Shown: in pieces, positions 1 through 7,659 of the stretch | Position numbering within the stretch: the stretch's first letter is position 1 | Layout: each line of letters begins with the position of its first letter | Assembly (NCBI GenBank): GCA_022511285.1 | Contig: JAFLRW010000003.1 | Coordinates: 1-33,833 of the forward strand | Direction of reading: 5' to 3' | DNA length: 33,833 bases | From: Duncaniella sp. | GTDB lineage: Bacteria > Bacteroidota > Bacteroidia > Bacteroidales > Muribaculaceae | Position numbers and translations under genes: made by a program | Notes under the pieces: generated by a model | The model's input: only the letters and a program-made list of their open reading frames with translations | What the model was told of the DNA's origin: nothing | The model's database searches: none

Positions 1-2674
1 CCAGAAGTTCGTTGTTATCCTCGATGGCTCCGGTGTTATCGGCGGCCGAAGCCACTTCAACGCCATCTACATATAGATACAGGGTCTTATTATAAGTGTC
101 GCGCACCATAACGACGTGATGCCACTCGTTGTCAAACCATTTGCCGGCATCTTTGACGTATGCTTGACTTTTCTCTTTATCGTCATCTATGGCAAAATAG
201 AGCACACCGTCTTTCAGCTCCAAGCCAATCCAATGGCCGGTGGCTCCGGTTTCGGCATTGGCTGAGTGTGAGCCTTTGTGAAAAATGTAGGCTGCAGTGT
301 CGTTTGATTTCATCCACATCTCGATGCTGAAGTCGCGTGCTCCGAGTTGTATGTCGGGATAGGCGGTCTGAGTATAGTAGGCGGTGCCGTCAAAGTAAGC
401 TGCACCACCTTTTTTGCCCTCTACAGCGGTGGCGGGAGTGGTGCCGGCTGAAACGGCCTCGCCCTCCACATGGTTGATGATAGTGGCCCCGACGTTGTCA
501 AACGAGTAGTAGGCGAGCGGCTTGAGCACTATCACGCGGTTCACTTTGAGCTTGATTTGATATTGGGCTTCATCACCCTCTACGGCTCCTGTGGTGCTGA
601 CGGTGACAATGTAGTCGCCCTCGGCTGTAGGTGTGCCGCTCAGTGTTCCTGTGAGTGTCGCGGCATCGTATGCCCAAGTCAGTCCCTCGGGGAGCTCGCC
701 GGCCACAAGACCGGTGGCGTTGCGCGCCTTGAGGCTCACGGGTTCGATGGCATCGCCGAGTGTCACCATCTGCGAGGAGGGACCCTTGCTCAGAAGGATA
801 GCTGCTTGGGTGTCAAATTCATCTTCAGGGGAGAAGCTGGGGTGGGGCGGCTGATTGTATGCCGTGTTCTGCCAAGCGATAGCCATACGATACTGATGGT
901 CTTGCATCAGTGTGTTTATCTTATAGTTGGTGGGTATGGTTGTGGTGAAGATGAGCAGGTCGCTCTGTGTAGTCCCGTCGTGGAGTATCACCTCCTCGCG
1001 CCAGTCGCCAAAGAGGTCGGCCTGGAGGTTAGGAGTATTCTTTGTGCCGTTGCAGGCTGCTGCGTTGCTGTATTGCGAGAAGTCGGCAATAGTGTGGATT
1101 TTCGAGAAATCGGGTTCCGGTTTTTGGATAATGGTGCCGTCGAGACACTCGTCGAGCAGATCGCCGTCCCAATATATGCGGAAGTTGATTGATGGGCGGT
1201 TGTTGGCTATCGCCACGCCCTGTGAGTAGACGCTTGCATCTGATGCAGCCCAATATTCATAGCCGGGATAGTTGGGCGAGACGTTGGCTGCAATGCCGCG
1301 ACCTATATCATTGCCGCTCTGAGGCTTGGAGAAGATAATGGTGCCGGTACGTGCATCGCGCATCTCGGTGTCGTAGGGGTATTTTGCCTCTTTTGATTCG
1401 TGAGGCATAAACACTTGCAGCCCTTCGCGGTCAGGTATCATCTTGGCCAAGTGAAGCGCATCGCCGTGACCCTCGATGTTGTCTGAGTTGGGGTTGGTGC
1501 GATAGAGGAGTTTTCCGTCGTGGTCCAGACAAGCGGCACCATAGACTATCTCATCCTTGCCATCGCCATCCACGTCGCCCACTGACAGAGCGTGTGCGCC
1601 CTCGCCCCAGAGGTCCTTGCCTTTGGTTTTAGATTCGTGGAACCATACTTCCTGCAATTGGTTGTTTTTGAAGTCGACGGCCCAAACGAAAGCACAGCGA
1701 TAGTATCCGCGGGCCATAATCACTGAGGGATGCAGGCCGTCGAGATAGGCCACACCGGCAAGATAGCGGTCTGCACGATTACAATATTCATCGCCCCAGA
1801 TGCTGGTGCTCACATAATCATAGGCGGGCTTGTAGGCTATCGTGCTAAGCGCTTCGCCGGTTTTGCCGGAGAAGCAGGTGAGGTATTCCTTGCCTCCGCG
1901 CACATGGCCGAGAATCTTGGAGGGATTATCGACGTGCATACGATAGTCTTCGGTCTCGCTGTCGCCGGGCATCAACACCCAGTTGCCTTTGCCGTCCTTT
2001 GTGCCGGGAGCGGTTTTGCAGATGAGTTCTGCCGAGCCGTCGCCGTCAAAGTCGTAGACCATAAACTGTGTATAGTGATTGCCAGAGCGGATGTTGTGCC
2101 CAAGGTCAATGCGCCACAGCTTTGTGCCGTCTAATTTGTAGCAGTCAATGATGGTCGGACCTGTAAAGCCTGACGATGCGCTGTCCTTAGCATCAGAGGG
2201 CATCCACTTTACAAAGAGTTCATATACGCCGTCGCCGTCAACATCGCCAACCGAGAGGTCGTCGGGAGTGTATGTATAGGAGTGCTTGGCGCCGTTGTCG
2301 GGACCCACTTGTCCTCCGGCGGGGCGGTCAAGATGGACCTTCATATATGGCTGGGCCCAAGCGGCACAGCTTCCGGTGTCGAAAGTCGTGCCGTTGGCTA
2401 TTGCGCGCACCTCGTAGGTGGCGCCTGCGGTGCCTGCGGCATCAGTGAAGTTGGTTTTACGCGAAATCGGCTCTGAGTTGATTTTTGTGCCGTCACGATA
2501 GATGTCAAAGGTGGTTTCCGGAGCATCAGTAACGAGCGCGCGCCAGGAGATAAAAACACCGGCGTCGCTGTTGACCGCAACTACGCCGCGGTCCAGATAC
2601 TCTGCCTGTGGAGTAGCGGCTGCGGCCGTGAGAGCCGTTGCTGCCAGACAAGTAAGCAGGGATTTTTTAATCAT
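1..2674 (-). CDS. Rhamnogalacturonan lyase (PL11) with C-terminal LamG-like domain, 3' end outside window
   Basis: Secreted polysaccharide lyase that would cut the rhamnogalacturonan-I backbone of pectin by beta-elimination. The frame is open from the ATG at 2674 to the left edge, about 891 residues, with no stop inside the window. A signal peptide (MIKKSLLTCLAATALTAAAA) is followed by a beta-sandwich-like region, then a beta-propeller body carrying Asp-rich calcium loops: DVDGDGVYE near residue 145, DFDGDGSAE near 208 and DVDGDGKDE near 365. GDWREE and YNQPPHP near residue 608 are typical of the YesW/YesX (PL11) family. From about residue 745 a LamG/concanavalin-like fold begins (GGAAYFDG, then W-H-H-V and LYVDGVEV), probably a carbohydrate-binding module. 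Endo versus exo action cannot be told from sequence. The gene is separated from asnS by a hairpin. Family call is strong; the exact 3' end is unseen. Confidence 0.9.
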   Translation of the reverse strand, partial: MIKKSLLTCLAATALTAAAATPQAEYLDRGVVAVNSDAGVFISWRALVTDAPETTFDIYRDGTKINSEPISRKTNFTDAAGTAGATYEVRAIANGTTFDTGSCAAWAQPYMKVHLDRPAGGQVGPDNGAKHSYTYTPDDLSVGDVDGDGVYELFVKWMPSDAKDSASSGFTGPTIIDCYKLDGTKLWRIDLGHNIRSGNHYTQFMVYDFDGDGSAELICKTAPGTKDGKGNWVLMPGDSETEDYRMHVDNPSKILGHVRGGKEYLTCFSGKTGEALSTIAYKPAYDYVSTSIWGDEYCNRADRYLAGVAYLDGLHPSVIMARGYYRCAFVWAVDFKNNQLQEVWFHESKTKGKDLWGEGAHALSVGDVDGDGKDEIVYGAACLDHDGKLLYRTNPNSDNIEGHGDALHLAKMIPDREGLQVFMPHESKEAKYPYDTEMRDARTGTIIFSKPQSGNDIGRGIAANVSPNYPGYEYWAASDASVYSQGVAIANNRPSINFRIYWDGDLLDECLDGTIIQKPEPDFSKIHTIADFSQYSNAAACNGTKNTPNLQADLFGDWREEVILHDGTTQSDLLIFTTTIPTNYKINTLMQDHQYRMAIAWQNTAYNQPPHPSFSPEDEFDTQAAILLSKGPSSQMVTLGDAIEPVSLKARNATGLVAGELPEGLTWAYDAATLTGTLSGTPTAEGDYIVTVSTTGAVEGDEAQYQIKLKVNRVIVLKPLAYYSFDNVGATIINHVEGEAVSAGTTPATAVEGKKGGAAYFDGTAYYTQTAYPDIQLGARDFSIEMWMKSNDTAAYIFHKGSHSANAETGATGHWIGLELKDGVLYFAIDDDKEKSQAYVKDAGKWFDNEWHHVVMVRDTYNKTLYLYVDGVEVASAADNTGAIEDNNELL

Positions 2675-2708
2675 TTGGTATTGGATTATGGGGTTAAGTC
2701 TGAATGTT

Positions 2709-2752
2709 TAAGGCAAATAGGGCTCGATGGCTTTTAAGCCCTATTTGCCTTA
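2709..2752 (-). terminator. 16-bp perfect inverted repeat downstream of asnS
   Basis: Arms at 2709-2724 and 2737-2752 are perfectly complementary (core AGGCAAATAGGGCT and AGCCCTATTTGCCT) around a 12-nt loop. It lies between the asnS stop (2782) and the lyase start (2674), both on the minus strand. It would fold strongly in the transcript. No clear U-tract follows it in the minus direction, so it may act as an mRNA 3'-end stabiliser or a weak terminator instead of a classical intrinsic terminator. Confidence 0.6.
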
Positions 2753-2781
2753 TATTTAGGAGTTGCTTGTGTGTGCTCAAA

Positions 2782-4173
2782 TCAGAATTCTGCCTTGCCC
2801 GGTGTGCGCGGGAAGGGGATTACGTCGCGGATGTTTGTCATACCGGTGACAAAGAGCACCAGACGCTCAAATCCGAGACCAAAACCTGAGTGAGGCACGG
2901 TGCCGAAACGGCGGGTGTCGAGATACCACCACATATCTTTCATGGGGATATGCAGCTCTTCGATGCGTGTGAGCAGTTTATCATAGTCAGCCTCGCGCTC
3001 CGAGCCTCCTATTATCTCTCCGATATGTGGGAATAGCACATCCATAGCGCGGACGGTCTTGCCGTCCTCGTTCTGCTTCATATAGAATGCCTTGATTTCC
3101 TTGGGATAGTCGGTGAGGATTACAGGCTTCTTGAAATGCTCCTCCACAAGATAACGCTCATGCTCGCTCTGGAGGTCGGTGCCCCAGTGGACGGGGAACT
3201 CAAATTTCTTGCCCGAAGCTTCAAGGATTTTCACACCCTCGCCGTAGGGGAGGCGCACGAAGTCATTCTCTACCACAAACTTAAGACGCTCGGTCAGCCC
3301 TTTGTCAAAACGCTCTTCGAGGAATTTGATATCGTCTTCACAGTTCTCGAGAGCGTAGGTGATACAGTATTTCAGAAATTCCTCTGCGAGGTCCATATTG
3401 TCTGTGATGTCATAGAATGCCATTTCGGGTTCTATCATCCAGAACTCTGAGAGGTGGCGCGGAGTGTTGGAGTTTTCAGCGCGGAATGTGGGACCAAATG
3501 TGTAAATCTGCCCTAAGGCCGTGGCTCCGAGCTCTCCTTCAAGCTGGCCGGATACGGTCAGTGAGGTGTGTTTCCCAAAGAAGTCTTTTGAGTAGTCTGT
3601 TTTTCCCTCTTCAGTCTTGGGGAGGTTGTCGAGGTCAAGTGTCGTGACCTGGAACATTGCTCCGGCACCTTCGGCGTCAGAGGCTGTGATGAGGGGAGTG
3701 TGGAGGTAATAGAACCCTCTCTCGTTGAAAAACTTGTGGATGGCAAATGCCAGTGCGCTACGCACTCTGAGCACAGCCCCGAAGAAGTTTGAACGCGGAC
3801 GAAGATGTGCTATCTCGCGCATGTATTCAAGCGTGTGTCCCTTCTTCTGCAGGGGGTATGTTGCGGGGTCGGCGGTGCCATACAGTTCAAGGGTGTCGGC
3901 CTGTATTTCACAGCTCTGGCCCTTGCCCATTGACTCCACCAATTTGCCTGTGACACGGATGCTTGAGCCGGTGGTGACCGGTTTTAGTTCTTCATCCGTG
4001 AATTTGGTCATATCGAGCACCACTTGGATGTTGTTGATAGTGGAGCCGTCGTTGAGCTGTATGAACTGCACATGCTTGTTTCCGCGGCGAGTGCGCACCC
4101 AGCCTTTAGCTTCTACTACGGTGCCTATAAGGCTCGGCGTGGTGAGCAGATTCTTTATGCTTGTTCGTTTCAT
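2782..4173 (-). CDS. asnS: Asparaginyl-tRNA synthetase
   Basis: Cytoplasmic class IIb aminoacyl-tRNA synthetase charging tRNA-Asn with asparagine. The 463-residue length is normal for bacterial AsnRS. An OB-fold anticodon-binding domain occupies about residues 15-105 ([25 protein letters not shown]). The class II core follows, with motif 2 around [21 protein letters not shown] and motif 3 in the C-terminal [15 protein letters not shown]. The protein ends [11 protein letters not shown], where PFPRTPG is the diagnostic AsnRS ending. It starts 25 bp after the stop of the upstream pseudouridine synthase gene and has no promoter motif of its own, so the two are probably cotranscribed. The start at 4173 gives a normal N-terminus. 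Confidence 0.97.
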   Translation of the reverse strand: MKRTSIKNLLTTPSLIGTVVEAKGWVRTRRGNKHVQFIQLNDGSTINNIQVVLDMTKFTDEELKPVTTGSSIRVTGKLVESMGKGQSCEIQADTLELYGTADPATYPLQKKGHTLEYMREIAHLRPRSNFFGAVLRVRSALAFAIHKFFNERGFYYLHTPLITASDAEGAGAMFQVTTLDLDNLPKTEEGKTDYSKDFFGKHTSLTVSGQLEGELGATALGQIYTFGPTFRAENSNTPRHLSEFWMIEPEMAFYDITDNMDLAEEFLKYCITYALENCEDDIKFLEERFDKGLTERLKFVVENDFVRLPYGEGVKILEASGKKFEFPVHWGTDLQSEHERYLVEEHFKKPVILTDYPKEIKAFYMKQNEDGKTVRAMDVLFPHIGEIIGGSEREADYDKLLTRIEELHIPMKDMWWYLDTRRFGTVPHSGFGLGFERLVLFVTGMTNIRDVIPFPRTPGKAEF

Positions 4174-4198
4174 TATGTATCTATGATGTCAGAGATGT

Positions 4199-5692
4199 TT
4201 ATTCAAATGAGCCCATTTTGAGGAAATTAACCTCCTCCTGTGTGAGGTAGCGCCAGCGTCCGCGGGGTAGATTTTTCTTGGTGAGGCCGGCAAAATAGAC
4301 GCGGTCAAGTTTGGTGACATGATAGCCGAGATGTTCGAAGATTCGGCGCACTATGCGGTTGCGGCCTGAATGAATCTCAATACCAGCCTGATTGCGGTCA
4401 GTCTCGGTGGCGTATGATATTGCGTCGGCGTGGATAGGCCCGTCCTCAAGCTCGATGCCGTCGGCAATGCGCTGCATATCCTCTTCGGCAATATCCTTGT
4501 CAGTCCACACGTGATAGATTTTTTTCTTCACAAATTTGGGGTGTGTGAGCTTAGAGGCCAAGTCGCCGTCGTTGGTGAGCAGGAGCACACCTGTGGTGTT
4601 GCGGTCGAGACGCCCTACGGGATAGACACGCTCTTCGCAAGCCCCTTTGATGATGTCAAGCACTGTGAGGCGGCCATTCGGGTCGTCGGATGTGGTGACG
4701 CAGTCTTTGGGCTTGTTGAGCAGAATGTAGCATTTGCTTTCAAGTGTCACCACTTTGCCGTCATATTCCACAACGTCGCTGTGTGTGATTTTGGTGCCAA
4801 GTTCGGTGACCACTTCGCCGTTCACTTTTACAAGGCCGTTCTGGATATACTCATCGGCTTCTCTACGAGAGCATATTCCGGCGTTGGCCATGTATTTGTT
4901 GAGGCGAATCTGTTCGTTAGGATCTGGCACTTCTACCTCGTACTGTATGCGTTTAGGACGCGGGGTGAAGCTGCGGCCACCTTGTGGCATCCCGTATTGG
5001 TTCTGGCGCTGAGGCTTGCCCCCTTGGCGATTATTGTTGTATCCCCCCTGGCGGTTATTGTTGTAATAACCTCCTTGGCGGTTGTTATTGTATCCACCCT
5101 GGCGAGGCTGATATCCGCCCTGGTCGTTATTGTATTCGCCTTGCTGCTGGCGGGGTTGGTATCCCCCCTGGCGGTTGTTATATCCGTTTTGGCGGGGTTG
5201 ATACCCTCCCTGACGGTTGTTGTATCCGCCCTGGCGGTTATAGTTGTTGTGGCGTGGCTGATAGCCTGTCTGTTCGCCCTCGGCAGCTTCAGTCTGTTCT
5301 GTTGCTATGCCCTCTGTGGGTTGTCCCTCGGTGTGAGGCACATAGGGACGGTATCCCCCTTGTTGATATCCCCCTTGGCGATTGTTATAGCGAGGCTGAT
5401 ATCCACCCTGGCGGTGATAACCATTGTTATTATTATAGCGAGGCTGATATCCTCCTTGACGGTTGTAGCCGCCGCCATTATTGTTATAGCGAGGCTGATA
5501 CCCTGTGTGGCGAGGTTGGTAACCCCCTTGGTAATGTTGTTGCCCCTCTTCCGCGCTTTTCTGTTCAGCGGAGTAATCTGTAGTAGAAGAATATGACGAC
5601 AATAATTCACTGCCCGTCTCCGGATTATCGGAAGAGACAGGGCGCGGAGCGCTTATGCGCGGGCGTTTGCCTTTCTTTTCGTTGCTATCCAT
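4199..5692 (-). CDS. RluB/RsuA-family pseudouridine synthase with long Gly/Tyr/Gln/Asn/Arg repeat N-terminus
   Basis: RNA-modifying enzyme that isomerises uridine to pseudouridine, most likely in 23S rRNA (RluB-like); RsuA or RluE-type specificity cannot be excluded. The C-terminal 240 residues hold an S4 RNA-binding domain (about 258-310, NKYMANAGICSRREADEYI) and the catalytic domain, with the nucleophile Asp363 in GRLDRNTTG preceded by LNKPKDCVTT. The first roughly 250 residues are low complexity. A short basic start (MDSNEKKGKRPRI) is followed by about 20 degenerate copies of units such as GGYQPRYNN and RQGGYNN, rich in Gly, Tyr, Gln, Asn and Arg, interrupted once by an acidic Thr/Glu stretch near residues 115-140. 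The arm is probably disordered and RNA-binding. The enzyme call is solid; the arm's function is not known to me. Confidence 0.92.
   Translation of the reverse strand: MDSNEKKGKRPRISAPRPVSSDNPETGSELLSSYSSTTDYSAEQKSAEEGQQHYQGGYQPRHTGYQPRYNNNGGGYNRQGGYQPRYNNNNGYHRQGGYQPRYNNRQGGYQQGGYRPYVPHTEGQPTEGIATEQTEAAEGEQTGYQPRHNNYNRQGGYNNRQGGYQPRQNGYNNRQGGYQPRQQQGEYNNDQGGYQPRQGGYNNNRQGGYYNNNRQGGYNNNRQGGKPQRQNQYGMPQGGRSFTPRPKRIQYEVEVPDPNEQIRLNKYMANAGICSRREADEYIQNGLVKVNGEVVTELGTKITHSDVVEYDGKVVTLESKCYILLNKPKDCVTTSDDPNGRLTVLDIIKGACEERVYPVGRLDRNTTGVLLLTNDGDLASKLTHPKFVKKKIYHVWTDKDIAEEDMQRIADGIELEDGPIHADAISYATETDRNQAGIEIHSGRNRIVRRIFEHLGYHVTKLDRVYFAGLTKKNLPRGRWRYLTQEEVNFLKMGSFE
4962..5560 (-). repeat. Degenerate in-frame repeats coding the Gly/Tyr/Gln/Asn/Arg arm
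   Basis: Within the pseudouridine synthase gene, DNA words such as CCTCCCTGGCGGTTGTT and close variants recur every 24-36 bases, coding QGGYNN and RQGGYQPR units. Copies differ by synonymous and Asn/Gln changes and are in frame. Such tracts can change in copy number by slippage or recombination without breaking the downstream enzyme. Confidence 0.8.
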
Positions 5693-5844
5693 AACTGATT
5701 TTCCTTTTTCGAGCCGGCCTCCCGGTCGTTCTTGTTAATTGTAATATTTGTGGAGTCTCTCTATAAAGAACCTTATTGGAACTTGATTTATATTTTTTGA
5801 ACCTTAATTTGTGTATATGAACAGCATATAGTATGCTATGTTTG

Positions 5845-5852
5845 CAAAAATA
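5845..5852 (-). promoter_or_regulatory. Promoter -7 box for the pseudouridine synthase-asnS transcript
   Basis: On the minus strand the bases read TATTTTTG, a match to the Bacteroidota -7 box TAnnTTTG. A near-consensus -33 element (ATTG, 5872-5875) lies 19 bp upstream. Transcription would start near 5838, leaving a leader of about 145 nt before the ATG at 5692. Confidence 0.5.
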
Positions 5853-5895
5853 CGCAAAAAAATCGATATAACAATGATAAATGCGTCAAAATTAG

Positions 5896-5903
5896 TAACT
5901 TTG
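5896..5903 (+). promoter_or_regulatory. Promoter -7 box directly upstream of the cyclophilin gene
   Basis: TAACTTTG matches the Bacteroidota -7 box exactly and ends only four bases before the ATG at 5908. If used, transcription would start at or within a few bases of the start codon, giving a leaderless or near-leaderless mRNA. No clear TTTG is seen at the -33 position. Confidence 0.5.
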
Positions 5904-5907
5904 AAAA

Positions 5908-6759
5908 ATGAAAGCAAAAATATTAACCATTTTGGTCGCCGTAAGCGCCCTTATCGGGCTTGCACAGACCTCTAAAACAACATTTTCAATGTCAGAACAA
6001 TCAAATGCGGGCGCTGATGTAAAAGTGCTCCTTAACACCTCGGTGGGCGACATCACCATTCTTCTCTACGGTGACACGCCTCGCCATCGTGACAATTTCA
6101 TAGCGCGAGTGAAGGCCGGCGACTATGACGGTGTGCTGTTTCATCGTGTGATTGACGATTTTATGGTGCAGACAGGCGACCCTACTTCTAAAAATGCTCC
6201 CAAGGGGAAGATGCTTGGCGGCGGCGACTCGGGGACACCTATTGATGCCGAAATTCTGTATCCCGAGCACTATCATCACCGCGGAGCCCTTGCCGCCGCT
6301 CGTCTTGGCGACAATGTTAACCCCGAGAGGCGGTCGTCAGGCTCACAGTTTTATATCGTCACCGGTAAGAAGTATACTCCGGCCCAGCTTGACCAGATGG
6401 AGCAGCAGGCTTTGATGAGACATAAACAGGATGTGTTTAATCAGCTTTGCGTTGAGCATCACGACTCTATTATGGCTTTGCGCCGCAATAGAGACCAAGT
6501 GGGTCTGCAGGCGCTGCAGGCGCAGCTCGTCAAGGAGACTGAGGCAAAGACGGCCGGCGATACGTCGCTCTATACTCCCGAAATGCGTGAAGCCTATATG
6601 CGGGTAGGAGGCACTCCTCATCTTGACGGCACATACACCGTATTCGGCAAGGTGCTTGAGGGGATGGATGTTGTGGAGAAGATTGAGGCGTCCGAGACTG
6701 ACGCTCACGATCGTCCGCTCGAAGATATAAAGATTATTTCAGCCAAGGTGATTCAATGA
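5908..6759 (+). CDS. Secreted cyclophilin-type peptidyl-prolyl cis-trans isomerase
   Basis: Foldase that speeds proline isomerisation in the cell envelope. The N-terminus MKAKILTILVAVSALIGLAQ is a signal peptide, which supports the start at 5908 over the downstream Met at MSEQ. The cyclophilin domain spans about residues 35-160 and resumes at about 230-283, with catalytic-loop motifs FHRVIDDFMVQTGD (Arg in FHR) and SGSQFYIVTG. Between them lies a charged helical insertion of roughly 65 residues, from QMEQQALMRHKQDVF onward. Similar inserts occur in Bacteroidota cyclophilins. The product is 283 residues. The gene is convergent with the thioredoxin-like gene and overlaps it by 7 bp. The isomerase call is firm; a client is unknown. 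Confidence 0.93.
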   Translation: MKAKILTILVAVSALIGLAQTSKTTFSMSEQSNAGADVKVLLNTSVGDITILLYGDTPRHRDNFIARVKAGDYDGVLFHRVIDDFMVQTGDPTSKNAPKGKMLGGGDSGTPIDAEILYPEHYHHRGALAAARLGDNVNPERRSSGSQFYIVTGKKYTPAQLDQMEQQALMRHKQDVFNQLCVEHHDSIMALRRNRDQVGLQALQAQLVKETEAKTAGDTSLYTPEMREAYMRVGGTPHLDGTYTVFGKVLEGMDVVEKIEASETDAHDRPLEDIKIISAKVIQ

Positions 6760-7655
6760 AAAATGCTGTCAGGGGTAATCTCTTTGGCGAGAACAATTCC
6801 TGACGGAGCAATTAGATAGAGAGAGGGCAACGTGCGGATAACGTATGTGCCCTCTTCCTGTAGGGTGCCGTCGTCATAGCCTGCGAGCCACTCTTTGGGG
6901 AAATTGCTCAATGTGTCGAGCCATAATTTATGCTCTTCGCCTGAGTAGATGGCCAGGACTGTAAGTGAACCGTCTGTTACAGCTGCTGTTATTCGGGTGT
7001 CGGCGGTCAGTTGGTCCATTACCTCGCGACAGTGAGAGCAGTCGGGATCATAGAATATCAACAGTAGGCGTGAGGAGGGGGCGGAGACTGTTGCAAGTGT
7101 TTTGTACAGAGATGTTTTGGCTCCGGATGGGGTCAGATACGGAAAATCAGAACAATTGTCGCCGGGACGATTCTTCAAGGCTCCGTCAAGCAGCATCCGC
7201 TGTCGGAGTTTTGCCATTTCGGCCACTGAATCATCTGCAATATAGCTGTGAAGGAACAGTATGAAATATTCCTCCGAGGCCACAGGCGATTCGATGTCAT
7301 AGAGATATCTTTCTGCGATATCCGCTATCAGGTATAAATCATTGTCGTTTTTGGCGGATATGTCAACGAGTCTATCGAATGCTGCCTGTCGGCTCTGATC
7401 CGAGGCGTATGGAAAGACCGAAATGAAATCGGCAAATGATTGTTCGACCGATATGCGAGAATAGGCTCTGAACCCTAAAGAGTCGGCTCCCACCGTATCC
7501 CAAAAGTGAGTGATGATGTAATCGGCTCTCTCTTGCGGAAGGCGTATGGAGGCCGGGACTTCAGGTAGAGGAATCGTTTGAGCGGAGGGAGCAGACGCCG
7601 AAGCAAGTCCGACAATAGCAAATAGCAATAGCCTTAGGATTTTCATCGGTGGCAT
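6753..7655 (-). CDS. Secreted thioredoxin-like protein (DUF5106-like), last gene of the fimbrial operon
   Basis: Envelope protein with a signal peptide (MKILRLLLFAIVGLASASAPSAQ). The N-terminal 150 residues are helical and resemble DUF5106. A thioredoxin-fold domain follows from about residue 165, with FYDPDCSHCREV (a CxxC redox pair, CSHC) and the expected cis-proline region RTLPSLYLI. It could be a disulfide reductase or isomerase like TlpA/ResA. The ATG at 7646 (MKIL) gives a cleaner signal peptide than the listed start at 7655 (MPPMKIL). The start lies 4-13 bp below the stop of the accessory fimbrial gene, so coupling to the fimbrial operon is likely. Its stop overlaps the end of the convergent cyclophilin gene. 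The fold is well supported; the role in fimbria maturation is inference. Confidence 0.8.
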   Translation of the reverse strand: MPPMKILRLLLFAIVGLASASAPSAQTIPLPEVPASIRLPQERADYIITHFWDTVGADSLGFRAYSRISVEQSFADFISVFPYASDQSRQAAFDRLVDISAKNDNDLYLIADIAERYLYDIESPVASEEYFILFLHSYIADDSVAEMAKLRQRMLLDGALKNRPGDNCSDFPYLTPSGAKTSLYKTLATVSAPSSRLLLIFYDPDCSHCREVMDQLTADTRITAAVTDGSLTVLAIYSGEEHKLWLDTLSNFPKEWLAGYDDGTLQEEGTYVIRTLPSLYLIAPSGIVLAKEITPDSIFH

Positions 7656-7659
7656 AGGG

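Noticed and set aside
470-1192. A 240-codon plus-strand frame inside the lyase gene
   Set aside because: It is opposite a continuous, well-conserved PL11 frame and shows no recognisable domain.
4962-5560. Regularly spaced repeats that could suggest a CRISPR array
   Set aside because: The repeats are degenerate, in frame and code a coherent Gly/Tyr/Gln/Asn/Arg arm. There are no unique spacers between identical repeats and no cas genes.
4430-5596. A 388-codon open frame on the plus strand opposite the pseudouridine synthase
   Set aside because: It lies over the repeat-coding arm and catalytic domain of a well-supported gene on the other strand. Its product is a repetitive hydrophobic shadow of the repeat with no known motif.
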